This document shows, one piece after another, positions 39,975 to 50,200 of a stretch of DNA of 64,000 nucleotides. The notes beneath the pieces were generated by a model. That model did no database searches, was not told the origin of the DNA, and worked only from the letters and a program-made list of their open reading frames with translations. Position 1 is the first letter of the stretch, and each line of letters begins with the position of its first letter. Both the position numbers and the translations under genes were made by a program. The DNA comes from JAJVIP01 sp964405835 (GTDB lineage Bacteria; Elusimicrobiota; Elusimicrobia; F11), in contig CAYOPN010000005.1 in NCBI GenBank assembly GCA_964405835.1, positions 1 through 64,000 on the forward strand. Reading direction: 5' to 3'.

Positions 39975-42900
39975 ACTCTCTCCAATACGCGTTGCGATTT
40001 CATTGACATAGCAGCGCTTCCTACCTTTTTCCCGAAAGACCAGCAATCGGGGCCCAGGATTTTCTCGAGATCGGCGATAAAAGCGTCGGACGGCTTGATG
40101 CCGGCACGGGTTTCAATGATCACATCGCCGTCCTTTTCCGGAATCGAAAGGTTCACGCGGCAGAGGCCCGGATATTTCCCGAAAAGTTCTTTAAGTTGGT
40201 TGAAGGTCGAATCGTCGCCCCCGTCTTTAACGGTGATGGTCAAGAGCCGCACAAAACGGTCGCGTGCGCCCAGAAATGTGATGATCTCCTCCGATAAGAG
40301 CTGTTTGCCGCTGCCGGCGCCGCCTTCGCGGTTCTCAACCTGGCCTTTGATAACCAGCATCGCGCCCGGCGTAAGCAGTGTGTTGATCTCCGGTGTCAAT
40401 GCTTTCGGAAACACCATAACTTCAACTTCACCCCACAGGTCTTCGATCACGCAACGCGCCATCAAATTCCCCTTCTTTGTTGTGATGCGACGCACCGATA
40501 AAACATGACCGGCAACGCGTACCGTGCCCGAATCCGGCAACCGCCCCAGTGTGCAGGTCGTGTAACAAGCCAGTTCGCCTTTGAAACGCGTGAGCGGATG
40601 GCCCGACAGATAAAGGCCAAGTACTTCTTTTTCTCCGGCCAGCAGCGTTTCCTCTGACCATTCGGCCGTGGAATTGTTTTGGATCGGCGCGACCTTGGTC
40701 ATGGATTTAATCTCGGATTCCCCGAACAAGGATTCCGACGCGAAGTCCACGTCTTCTTTGAGTTTGGATCCGGCGGACAACGCGGCGTCCACCTGCTCGA
40801 GCAGACGCGGGCGCGATTGGCGCGGCGGAAGCTTCATAAAACAATCGAGGGCCCCGGCCTTGATGAGCGATTCGACCACGCGCTTGTTGGCAAGCCTGGT
40901 GTCGATGCGCGAACAGAAATCCTGGATCGACTCAAACGGGCCCGCCTCGCGCGCCTTTACAATGGACTCCATAGCGCTTGTGCCCGCGTTCTTGATGGCC
41001 ACGAGGCCGAAGCGGATCTGGGGCCGCGTCGCGGTAATAGCGCTTTCGACGGTGAACACGGGGCCGGAAATTTGGACGTCGGGCGGCAGCACTTCGATGC
41101 CCATGTCTTTGCAATCATTGAGATAACCCACCAGTTTCGACTCTTCGTCCTTCGACGCCATCGTGGAACGGCCGATTTCGTTCGTGCACAAGGCCGCCAT
41201 GTATTCGACCGGGTAATTGGCTTTGAGATAAGCCGTCTGATAGGAGATCAAACCATAGGCTGAGGCGTGGCTTTTGTTGAAACCGTAACCGCCGAAATGG
41301 GCCATCAAATCGAAAATGTCGTTGGCGAGTTTTTCCTTGATGTTGTTCTTGGCTGCGCCTTCCACAAACTTGCCGCGCTGTTTTTCCAACTCTTCCTTGA
41401 TCTTTTTTCCCATGGCCTTGCGCAGACCGTCGGCTTCGCCGGGCGTGAAACCCGCGAGCGACTGCGAAATGCGCATGACTTGTTCTTGATAGACCATGAT
41501 GCCGTAGGTTTCTTCGAGGATCGGCTTCATGAGCGGATGGTCAAATTTTATTTTCGTAGGGTCGCTTTTGCGGGCGACGAAGTCTTCCAACATGCCGGAC
41601 CCCATGGGACCCGGGCGGTAAAGCGAGATGAGCGCGGTGATATCGGACAAGATGCTGGGTTTCAATTTTCGCAGCAAATCGCGCATGCCGCTAGATTCCA
41701 GTTGGAACACGCCCGACACATCGGCCCGGCACAACAAGTCGTAGGTCTTCTTGTCATCGACGGGAATTGTGTCCAGATCAAAACCTTTGTCGTGGCGGTC
41801 ATGGATCAACTTGACCGCGTCGCGAATCACCGTCAGCGTGCGCAGCCCCAGGAAGTCGACCTTGAGCAGACCCAATTTTCCGAGCGTTTCGCCGTCGAAC
41901 TGCGTGGTGACGATGTCCTTGTTATTTTTGGAAAGCGGCGTGTAGGCCGTGATATCGGTGGGCGAAATCACGGTGCCGGCCGCGTGCACGCCGGTGTGGC
42001 GCTTGAGGCCTTCCAAACGCAGCGACAAATCGATGAGGCGTGTCACTTCGGGATTGGTTTTGTAAAGCTGTTTGAGCTCGGGCACGCTTTGCATCGCGGC
42101 CTCAATCGTAATTCCAAGTTCTTTCGGAATGAGGCCCGAAATCTTGTCCACTTCCTGGAGCGGCATCTCGAGCACGCGGCCCACATCGCGCACAACACCA
42201 CGCGCGAGCATGGAACCGAACGTCACAATCTGCGCCACGCAGTTCTCGCCGTATTTTTTCTTCACGTACTCAATGACCTGTTCGCGCCCATCATCGGAAA
42301 AGTCGATGTCGAGGTCGGGCATGCTGCGACGGTCAGGGTTCAGGAAACGCTCGAAGAGCAGGCCGTTCTCAATGGGGTCGATCGCCGTGATCGCCAAACC
42401 GTACGCGACCAAGCTGCCGGCACCCGAACCGCGACCGGGTCCCACCGGGATCCCGTTCTTGCGCGCAAAGGAAATGAAATCCCACACAATCAAGAAGTAC
42501 GGCGCAAACCCCATCTTGTTGATGACGCCAAGCTCCACTTCAAGACGAGCGCGGTAACTGTCCGGGATGCTGCCTTTTTTCCGGGTCAGTCCTTCCAGGC
42601 AGAGCCGTTTTAAATAAGACTCCGGCGTATCGCCGACCGGCACTTCGTAGCGCGGCAGGAGCAGTTGGTCAAAATCGATTTTCAATTCACACTGCGCGGC
42701 GATGTCGAGCGTGGATTTGAGCGCCTCGGGGATTTCCTTGAACTTCTTGATCATGTCCTCGGGCGGCTTGTAATAAAACTCCGGCGCGCCGTATTTCATG
42801 CGTTTTTCATCAGTAAGTTTCTTGCCGGTGCCGATGCACAGGACCACGTCGTGCGCTGCGTGGTCGTCGCGCTTGAAGTAATGGCAGTCATTGGTCGCGA

Positions 42901-43537
42901 CCAAGGGCGTCAGTGTGGCCTTGGCGAGCTCCATGAGTTTCGGATAGAGCTCCTTCTGCATTTCCAACCCATGGTCCATCACTTCCAGATAGAAATTGGC
43001 GGGACCAAAAATGGATTTGTAGTCGTCGACGAGGGTTTTGGCGAGCTCAAAGTTTCCAGCGCGCAGCGCGATCGGGATCTCGCCTTTCAAGCAGCCCGAG
43101 AAACCCATGATGCCCTGCGAATATTTCCGGAGAATTTCTTTGTCGACGCGCGGTTTGTAATGAAACCCTTCGAGGTAGGCGGCCGAAGAAAGTTTGAGCA
43201 GGTTCTCGTAACCCTGGCGCGTATAAGCCAACAGCGTCAGATGGTACGACGATTCCCCCATCCGACCTTCTTTATCGAAGCGCGAATTCGGGGCCAAATA
43301 GGCTTCCATGCCGATAATCGGCTTGATGCCGACTTCTTTGCAGACCTTGTAGAACTCGATGGCGCCGAACAGGTTGCCGTGGTCGGTCAAGGCCAAGGCC
43401 GAATAGCCCATCTTGGCCATGGTCTTGATGAATTCGGAGGGTTTTCCTTTGTCGTCGGTCAGGCGCGCGGCCCCGTCCAAGAGACTGTACTCGGAGTGGT
43501 TGTGAAGATGGACGAAGTCGGCGCTCTTGACCGTCAC
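39971..43537 (-). CDS. dnaE: DNA polymerase III subunit alpha
   Basis: An 1188-residue replicative polymerase. Domains: PHP (HLHNHSEYSLLDGA at the start), polymerase core with PDLDIDFSDDGREQVIEYV, the finger domain, helix-hairpin-helix, and OB fold (VAGHVLSVRRITTKKGNLMARCVIED). The tail (about 1090-1188) is the short C-terminal domain of DnaE1. All three catalytic aspartates are visible (PDxDxD and, earlier, the partner Asp in GPGRGSGAGSLVAY region). ATGA-coupled to pth. Confidence 0.97.
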   Translation of the reverse strand: MTVKSADFVHLHNHSEYSLLDGAARLTDDKGKPSEFIKTMAKMGYSALALTDHGNLFGAIEFYKVCKEVGIKPIIGMEAYLAPNSRFDKEGRMGESSYHLTLLAYTRQGYENLLKLSSAAYLEGFHYKPRVDKEILRKYSQGIMGFSGCLKGEIPIALRAGNFELAKTLVDDYKSIFGPANFYLEVMDHGLEMQKELYPKLMELAKATLTPLVATNDCHYFKRDDHAAHDVVLCIGTGKKLTDEKRMKYGAPEFYYKPPEDMIKKFKEIPEALKSTLDIAAQCELKIDFDQLLLPRYEVPVGDTPESYLKRLCLEGLTRKKGSIPDSYRARLEVELGVINKMGFAPYFLIVWDFISFARKNGIPVGPGRGSGAGSLVAYGLAITAIDPIENGLLFERFLNPDRRSMPDLDIDFSDDGREQVIEYVKKKYGENCVAQIVTFGSMLARGVVRDVGRVLEMPLQEVDKISGLIPKELGITIEAAMQSVPELKQLYKTNPEVTRLIDLSLRLEGLKRHTGVHAAGTVISPTDITAYTPLSKNNKDIVTTQFDGETLGKLGLLKVDFLGLRTLTVIRDAVKLIHDRHDKGFDLDTIPVDDKKTYDLLCRADVSGVFQLESSGMRDLLRKLKPSILSDITALISLYRPGPMGSGMLEDFVARKSDPTKIKFDHPLMKPILEETYGIMVYQEQVMRISQSLAGFTPGEADGLRKAMGKKIKEELEKQRGKFVEGAAKNNIKEKLANDIFDLMAHFGGYGFNKSHASAYGLISYQTAYLKANYPVEYMAALCTNEIGRSTMASKDEESKLVGYLNDCKDMGIEVLPPDVQISGPVFTVESAITATRPQIRFGLVAIKNAGTSAMESIVKAREAGPFESIQDFCSRIDTRLANKRVVESLIKAGALDCFMKLPPRQSRPRLLEQVDAALSAGSKLKEDVDFASESLFGESEIKSMTKVAPIQNNSTAEWSEETLLAGEKEVLGLYLSGHPLTRFKGELACYTTCTLGRLPDSGTVRVAGHVLSVRRITTKKGNLMARCVIEDLWGEVEVMVFPKALTPEINTLLTPGAMLVIKGQVENREGGAGSGKQLLSEEIITFLGARDRFVRLLTITVKDGGDDSTFNQLKELFGKYPGLCRVNLSIPEKDGDVIIETRAGIKPSDAFIADLEKILGPDCWSFGKKVGSAAMSMKSQRVLERV

Positions 43538-44058
43538 AAATGCGCCTTGTTCATGGTGTTCATAGCGCGTTCATACCCTTCGCTTACAAAGACTTTTAGC
43601 CCGCCAGCAATCGCTTCAAATATTTTTGGGAATTGTTTTTTTTCTTGGGAAGTGAAACTTTCGAGGACAAAATCGGCCGGATCTTCACCAACCGGGACCG
43701 GCCCTACACCGATGCGAAGCCGTCCAAAATCCTCGGTATTGAATGTTTCGATGATGGAGTTGAGGCCATTGTGGCCACCAGAAGAGCCGCTGGAACGGAG
43801 CCTTAATGTTCCGAAAGGAATCATGAAGTCGTCAGACAAGACCAATAGGTGGCTTGGATCGGAAGACCATTTTCGAAGGGCCGGGCCGGATTCGTTCATG
43901 TAGCTCCCCAAAACAACAGGATTGAACTGAGACTTCAAATCGGCCGGCAGTGTTGGAAAATACTCCTCCACAAACATGCGACCGATATTGTGCCGGGTCC
44001 CGGAATATTTCGGTCCGGGATTCCCCAATCCAACAAGGTTCCACCCATGTAAAGCCAT
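43534..44058 (-). CDS. pth: Peptidyl-tRNA hydrolase
   Basis: A 174-residue Pth, which frees tRNA from stalled peptidyl-tRNA. GLGNPGPKYSGTRHNIGRMF gives N13 and the catalytic H23; SDDFMIPFGTLRLR and GSSGGHNGLNSI complete the site. It follows rplY in the conserved glmU-prs-rplY-pth order and overlaps dnaE by ATGA. Confidence 0.96.
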   Translation of the reverse strand: MALHGWNLVGLGNPGPKYSGTRHNIGRMFVEEYFPTLPADLKSQFNPVVLGSYMNESGPALRKWSSDPSHLLVLSDDFMIPFGTLRLRSSGSSGGHNGLNSIIETFNTEDFGRLRIGVGPVPVGEDPADFVLESFTSQEKKQFPKIFEAIAGGLKVFVSEGYERAMNTMNKAHL

Positions 44059-44067
44059 GGGTTTGCG

Positions 44068-44829
44068 TTACTTCTTCTTGTCGTCCTTCGCTGCCGGGGC
44101 CGCACCCTTTGCTGGTGCTGCAGCCGCCGGAGCGCCCTTGGCCGCTCCAGCTGCCGGGGTTGCCGCCGCGCCTTCGGCGCCTTCTTTCTCTTTGCCCTTC
44201 GCGATGACTTCGGGCTGGGCGCCTGCTGCCGCCGCCGCGTCCGCCGCCGGAGTTGCCACTTCTTCAACCTTCGGTGCGACGATGTTCACGATGATGGTGT
44301 CCGCGTTCGTCAAATACTCAATGCCTTCCAGGGCCGGCAGGTCTTTCACCTTGATGCCGTGACCAAGTTCGAGCTTCGAAACATCGATATCGATCGATGC
44401 CGGGATGTGGTCCGGCAAACATTTCACGCGGACTTCGCGGGTGATGTGCTCGAGGATACCGCCCGAGTTCTTAACGCCGGGCGCTTCGCCGACCGTGTGG
44501 GTCGGAACGTTGATAATGAGTTTTTCTTTCATGTTCACGCGTTTGAAATCAACGTGGATGGCATGATGTTTCCAGATGTGGCGCTGGACTTCCTTGATCA
44601 CGGCCAGGCTGCTTTCGGAGCCAAGCTTGACGGTGAACAGCGCGTTCGTTCCGGCCTTGGTGTGGATGGCCTTGTTAAAGGTTTTGTTTTCAACGGCCAC
44701 TTGGACCGGCTTCCCGTTTCCGTACAAGGTGCCCGGAATCCAGCCTTCGCTACGCAGCTGGGTCAAATTGCGTTTCTTGTCCGCTTGCCCCAGGTCTCTG
44801 GGTTTTAGTTCGAGTTCAACTTTCTGCAT
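44068..44829 (-). CDS. rplY: 50S ribosomal protein L25/CTC with Ala/Pro/Lys-rich tail
   Basis: A 253-residue L25 of the long CTC type that binds 5S rRNA. The N-terminal domain (RSEGWIPGTLYGNGKPVQVAVENK) and the C-terminal beta domain (LPDHIPASIDIDVSKLELGHGIKVKDL) are both present. The last 60 residues are low complexity, mostly Ala, Pro, Gly and Lys, ending KDDKKK; tails like this are common but this one is long. Part of the glmU-prs-rplY-pth operon. Confidence 0.95.
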   Translation of the reverse strand: MQKVELELKPRDLGQADKKRNLTQLRSEGWIPGTLYGNGKPVQVAVENKTFNKAIHTKAGTNALFTVKLGSESSLAVIKEVQRHIWKHHAIHVDFKRVNMKEKLIINVPTHTVGEAPGVKNSGGILEHITREVRVKCLPDHIPASIDIDVSKLELGHGIKVKDLPALEGIEYLTNADTIIVNIVAPKVEEVATPAADAAAAAGAQPEVIAKGKEKEGAEGAAATPAAGAAKGAPAAAAPAKGAAPAAKDDKKK

Positions 44830-44844
44830 AATTTCCTCTCTTAT

Positions 44845-45780
44845 TTAGACAAACAGCGCACTAACGGTGCGCTCTTCGTGAATTCTCTTTATGGCTTCGG
44901 CCAAAAGGCTTGCGACTGATAAAACTTTTATTTTGCTGAGCTTCTTTCCGTTCAACGGAATGGTATCGGTGATGACCAGTTCTTCCAACGGCGCGTTCTC
45001 GAGCCGTTCGAGCGCCGGGCCTGCCAACACACCGTGCGCGGCGGCCGCGTACACTTTCGTGGCTCCCGTGCTGACCAGCGCTTTTGCGGCTTTCGCCAGC
45101 GTGCCGGCCGTGTCCACCAAATCGTCCACAATCAGAGCGACTTTGCCTTTCACATCACCGACGACATGCAGGATGTCGGCATCGGTCGGCGAAGTGCGGC
45201 GTTTGTCGATGATCGCCAGGTCGTAATCCATGCGTTTCGCAAACGCGCGCGCTCTTTCCACGCCGCCCGCGTCGGGCGAAACCACCACCACGTCTTTCAG
45301 CTTCTTCTGCTTAAAGTAATGAATGAAAACCGGGTTCGTGTAAATGTGGTCGACCGGTATGTCAAAAAATCCCTGGATCTGGCCCGCGTGCAAGTCCATC
45401 GTCAACACGCGGTTCGCGCCCGCCGTCACAATCAAATTTGAAACCAGCTTCGACGAAATCGGCACGCGCGGCTGGGCTTTGCGGTCCTGACGGCCATATC
45501 CGAAATACGGGATGACCGGGGTGATCCGGTGCGCGCTCGCTCTGCGCAGCGCGTCCATGATCAGTAACAGCTCCATCAAATTGTCGTTCGCGGGTTCGCT
45601 CGTCGGCTGCAGGATGAAGCAGTCGGTGCCGCGCACGTTTTCCAAAATCTTTATTTCAACTTCGCCGTCGGGAAACCGTCCGACGTGGGCCTTGCCCAAA
45701 GGGATCTTCAGCTCTCTCGCCACCGCCCGGGCCAACGCGGGGTTCGCATTGCCCGCGAAAAGTTTCATTTGCGTCGTCAC
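44845..45780 (-). CDS. prs: Ribose-phosphate pyrophosphokinase
   Basis: A 311-residue enzyme making PRPP from ribose 5-phosphate and ATP for nucleotide, His and Trp synthesis. MKLFAGNANPALA, GRFPDGEVEIKI, GYGRQDRKAQPRVPISSKL and VVVSPDAGGVERARAFAKRM are conserved. I prefer the GTG at 45780 (MTTQMKLFAGN): it overlaps the glmU stop as GTGA and has an AGGAAAGAAG stretch upstream, while the ATG at 45768 has none. Confidence 0.95.
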   Translation of the reverse strand: MTTQMKLFAGNANPALARAVARELKIPLGKAHVGRFPDGEVEIKILENVRGTDCFILQPTSEPANDNLMELLLIMDALRRASAHRITPVIPYFGYGRQDRKAQPRVPISSKLVSNLIVTAGANRVLTMDLHAGQIQGFFDIPVDHIYTNPVFIHYFKQKKLKDVVVVSPDAGGVERARAFAKRMDYDLAIIDKRRTSPTDADILHVVGDVKGKVALIVDDLVDTAGTLAKAAKALVSTGATKVYAAAAHGVLAGPALERLENAPLEELVITDTIPLNGKKLSKIKVLSVASLLAEAIKRIHEERTVSALFV

Positions 45781-47171
45781 GATTTCTTCTTTCCTTTTTT
45801 CATCCGACCTTTTGCCCAGCCCTGCTTCGTCACCCGCGGCGCCCGTTCCACAGCCAACGACCAAGCGGGAACATCAGCGCTGATGCTTGAGCCCGCGCCA
45901 ATAACCGCGTGCGCGCCAACGCGCACGGGAGCAATCAAGTTGGTATTGGATCCGATGAAGGCGTTATCCTGAATCTGGGTGGGGTGTTTGTGGACACCGT
46001 CGTAGTTGCAGGTAATTGTGCCGGCGCCGATATTAACAGATTTTCCAATTTTTGCATCTCCTAAATAAGTGAGGTGATTTGCCTTGGAACCCTCTCCTAA
46101 TGAGCTGTTTTTGATCTCCGAGAAGTTTCCGAGGTGCGCGTTCCGGCCGATGTCGCTGTTGGGGCGGACGCGGGAATATGGCCCCACCCGGGCTCCACGA
46201 CGAATGATTGACTTCTCAGCAAAACTGGCTTGAAAAACCACATCGTTTTCAATTTTGGTGTCCTCAATATAGGACCAAGGCCCAATCCGGCAGCCCGATC
46301 CGATCTTGCTGTCCCCCAAAATAAAGGTTTGGGGCCAGATAACGGTATCGGCTCCTACATATACCGTGTCCGACACATACGTGGAGGCCGGGTCGATCAA
46401 TGTGACCCCCCCGTTCATCAAGGACTCGGCCTTGCGACGATACAACGCCGCTTCGGCCTTTGCCAGCTCAGCCCGGCCGTTGATGCCCATTGTTTCGTCG
46501 GGAGCCAGGCAGATTAGCCCTCCAATCCGCCCACCGGCATTACGAAGCAACTCCAGTGTATCGGTCAAATAAAATTCCTTTTTGATGTTGTTGTTCTTCA
46601 AGCGTGGGAGCACGGCGGCCAAAGCGCGTGCGTCAAAACAGTAGGTGCCGGTGTTGATCTCCTTGAGTTCAAGCTCGCTGGGCGTCGCGTCCAGATGTTC
46701 AACAATCTTTACGACCGCGCCGTCTCGGGACCGGACGATCCGCCCGTAACCATAAGGATTGGGCATGCGCGTCGTCAAAACGGTGGAGAGGTTCTTTTCT
46801 TTGCGGTGGGTGGCGATCAGTTCCTTGAAGCTCTGGTGGGTGATGAGCGGGGCGTCACCGCAGGCCACGATGATGTCGCCTTTTTGGGCCTTGATCCAGG
46901 AAAGCGCTTGGCGGACCGCGCCGCCGGATCCATTCTGGATTTTCTGAAACGCAAATTTGGTTTGGGGATATTTGGCGAGCAGAACCTGTTTAACTTGATC
47001 GCCGCCGTGACCGACAATCACACACACACTCGACGGGCGAACGCGCTGCACGGTGCGCACCACGCGCTCCACCATCGGAATACCGCCCACCTGATGGAGC
47101 ACCTTCGGCAAAGCCGATTTCATGCGCGTGCCTTTCCCGGCAGCGAGAATTAATACGGAGATTTGTTTCAT
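45777..47171 (-). CDS. glmU: Bifunctional UDP-GlcNAc pyrophosphorylase / GlcN-1-P acetyltransferase
   Basis: A 464-residue GlmU that makes UDP-GlcNAc for peptidoglycan and LPS. The N-terminal uridylyltransferase has LILAAGKGTRMKSALPKVLH; the C-terminal left-handed beta-helix has the catalytic region RPNSDIGRNAHLGNFSEIKNSS and GAGTITCNYDG. Normal length and full motifs. It lies downstream of the 1350-residue gene with 37 bases between. Confidence 0.97.
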   Translation of the reverse strand: MKQISVLILAAGKGTRMKSALPKVLHQVGGIPMVERVVRTVQRVRPSSVCVIVGHGGDQVKQVLLAKYPQTKFAFQKIQNGSGGAVRQALSWIKAQKGDIIVACGDAPLITHQSFKELIATHRKEKNLSTVLTTRMPNPYGYGRIVRSRDGAVVKIVEHLDATPSELELKEINTGTYCFDARALAAVLPRLKNNNIKKEFYLTDTLELLRNAGGRIGGLICLAPDETMGINGRAELAKAEAALYRRKAESLMNGGVTLIDPASTYVSDTVYVGADTVIWPQTFILGDSKIGSGCRIGPWSYIEDTKIENDVVFQASFAEKSIIRRGARVGPYSRVRPNSDIGRNAHLGNFSEIKNSSLGEGSKANHLTYLGDAKIGKSVNIGAGTITCNYDGVHKHPTQIQDNAFIGSNTNLIAPVRVGAHAVIGAGSSISADVPAWSLAVERAPRVTKQGWAKGRMKKGKKKS

Positions 47172-47208
47172 GGATTTTTCCCTTAACGAAGGGCGGGATT
47201 GTACACGT

Positions 47209-50200
47209 TTACGCAGCGGCCTTCATAGCCCGAATGTTCGCAAGAACACGGTCTTTTTCGAAAACAGGGCCGGCCACTTCGGGCTTACTGACTTTTAGTT
47301 CGGATGGATCCTCTACCAGGGGAAATAACATAGAAACCAAGGCCAATGTTGTGGGGTTATTCAAACTAAATGAGAAAAGTCCGGGGGCCAAGACGTCGTT
47401 GTATTTTGACAATTTTATTCCTGGACCAATTTCCAGAAATGCCTGGATACCCATCATACGCAAACCAACAATCGCCTCACTCCATTGTACAGGGGAGTTG
47501 AATAGGTCAACCAACTCTGTGACAACATCTGCAACCTCCCTGAGAACCCCGCCTGGAACAGATACGTTCACAATTGGGATCACAGGTTTTTTAATCTTTA
47601 GATTCCCAACGACATCCCGGATCAGTGGAATAGTTTTGTCATAAAATGTTGTGTGAGGACCTTTGAAACGCGCCGGATATTCATATGTGACTTTGGCCCT
47701 GGATCCAACCTTCTTTTCTATGGCTTCTTTCAACTTTTCATAATCCACATCTCTTGCAGCAATCGTGATATGCGCCGGGGAAGCATCTCGGGTCAACACG
47801 ACTTTATTCGGAACAAGAAACTCTTTGACTTCATCGAAAGCAATGCCTCCAATTTGAAAAATGGCGTACTCCACCTGGTCAATGACTTCGTCTTGAATTG
47901 CGATTGTTTTCTCAATGTAGTTCAACGCTTCCATCGGATCCAATGATTCTGCCAACACAAGGGCAGGCAGGATCCCATGGCTTACACCCGCCATTGATTT
48001 TGGGACAATTCTTCGTCCGAGCCGCTCCTCAAGCGCCCGAATCAATGCCAATTCATAAAGAAAAGTCGCCAGCCTATTATAGAGAGATAGATTCCGGTCT
48101 CCGGGCTGGAGAAATAACTTTTCAACCTCGAGGCCCAGATAACGCGCAGCGGAATCGTAAAGTTCTTTTGCGGAAGCGTACGCGTGATACAGCTGCTTGG
48201 CATTCTCCGTCATATCCTCGGTGACACTGGAAGGAGACGGGAAAAGAAGTCCAAGTTCGGCATCGCCAAATTTCGTTTCGTTCATGCGCAAAGATTGTTC
48301 CAACAATTGATACCGCGCCGCCTGGAGTTCCGATAATCGAATTGTGTTTTCCGTGTGGTCAAAAGAAAAAACGGCATCGAGCAGGGGACGGCCGAACTGC
48401 TTGCCGTTTTTTGTCAGCAAATAGGCATCGCTGGTATAGCTTGACGCGTCAGACAACTGATACATCTTCAAATACTCAAAGAATTCGATCGGGGTAAAAC
48501 CCGCATTCAGGGCGGCCGCCCTTATTTGCGCTAGCCCATCATTGAAATGTTCTTTCGTCCCATAAACGATGAAACGGCCAATCGGATCACCACCAACCAA
48601 CGAAACTGCGAAGGAAACAGGTCCTTCGTCATACCCCAAGCCATTTGGTCCCAAAAAGTCTTCGATGATTGCACGCGTATAAAGATGTTGTTCATAAGAG
48701 TCTCCCGATTGTTTACCGATGTCGTGAAGCGCCAGAACCAATCTAAAAAATCCGATTTCCACGGAATATCCTTTTTTGGAATGGGCTGGCCGGAAGCGAT
48801 GCGCAAAATAGCGGTCGAATTGGCGAATGGCCATTATCGTGTGTTCGCCAATCACGTATTTGTCGACCCCGGCCGTTCGTAAGAAAATATTTTTCAAGAA
48901 CAGATTCTCACTCAATATTTCAATAAGGCGCTCGGGTTGAACATTCAGATCCCCAAACTCAGCGAGGACCTTTCCTCGTCCCAACATGGTGTTGTTTTCT
49001 TCGTGGGCCCCCCGCACGGTGAGGACATTCCCGGTCAGATTTACCGCCGTATTAAAGAGTCCAAGGACACCAACAAGACCTGAATTGGCCACGACAAAAC
49101 TGGCTTGCGTGTCGATATTAATCACGCCTTCGACCGGACCTTTGTCTTTGGCTGCAATTTTGTTCACTTCCGAAGCGCGGCGTTCGGGAACGACCAACGC
49201 TTTTTCATCGGCTGAATTGATTACCACGAGCCCATCAATATTCTCAGCGTTGATTTTGCGGCCCGGGTCCGCCAACAATGTTGAATTGGTGACATTTTTC
49301 AGACGAATATTTTCCGGTCCACCGCGAACGATGTTGCCGTGCTCATCAGCGGGGAGCGTTTGGCGCAGCGTGTCGTAGGTGCCCATGTCCAGCCACTCGA
49401 ACGACCCGGCGACAAGCAACATTTCTACGGTATGCGCCAAAACCGCCGGCGTCACGATGGCGTTGCTTAAACTGTTGTCGACCATTTCGCCTGGCTTGGT
49501 GTAACTCTGGATCTTAATGTCGATTTGGCTGAGCAGTTCTTTTGATTTTGTCAGGTCACCGGCCGCAACCGCCGCGCACATTTGAGTGTAGAGTTCGTAG
49601 GTCCTCGGCTGATGTTTGGCGAGTATTTTTTCAAACGCGCTAATCGGTCCCACCTGGCTTCCCAGATTCCACAACCAGCCGCCTTCCTTGACCATTTCCC
49701 CGGCGCGCGCAAGCGTGGGTTTTTCCTCAAAGCGGACCAGCGTTGAACCGCTGCCGCCTTTCATTGCGCCGAACCGGACCCAATCGGAGGGGTTGTCCGT
49801 CGGTGTCATGCCGATGGAAACAAGGCCGCCGTTCCGTTGCGAAAGCAGGATCGCTTGGTCCAACATGGCCTGAAGCGCCGCCGTGTCCTTGATCAAAATG
49901 TCACCAGAAAGATTTACGAGGGTGGCGTCGGGCTCCTCCACTTTGATTTCGGCCACGGTCCAGAGGAAACTCGCCAACGCACTGCGGATGACCGGCACCA
50001 CCGAGACGTTCTTTCCGGGAATGACGGCTTGCAACTGCGCGCGCATTTTCTTTTCAAAATCAGGGATCGTAACGACATGCACTTGTTCCGGCGGTAAGAA
50101 ACCAGATTCCGTGACATGGTCCACCGTTTGCTGAATCAATGACCGCCCCACGCCGGTAAAATCCTCGAACACTTTGTTGTAGGGCCAGAACCGTGTGCTG

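Noticed and set aside
41267..42613. 448-codon plus-strand open frame
   Set aside because: Antisense to the dnaE polymerase core; His/Arg/Phe-rich shadow.
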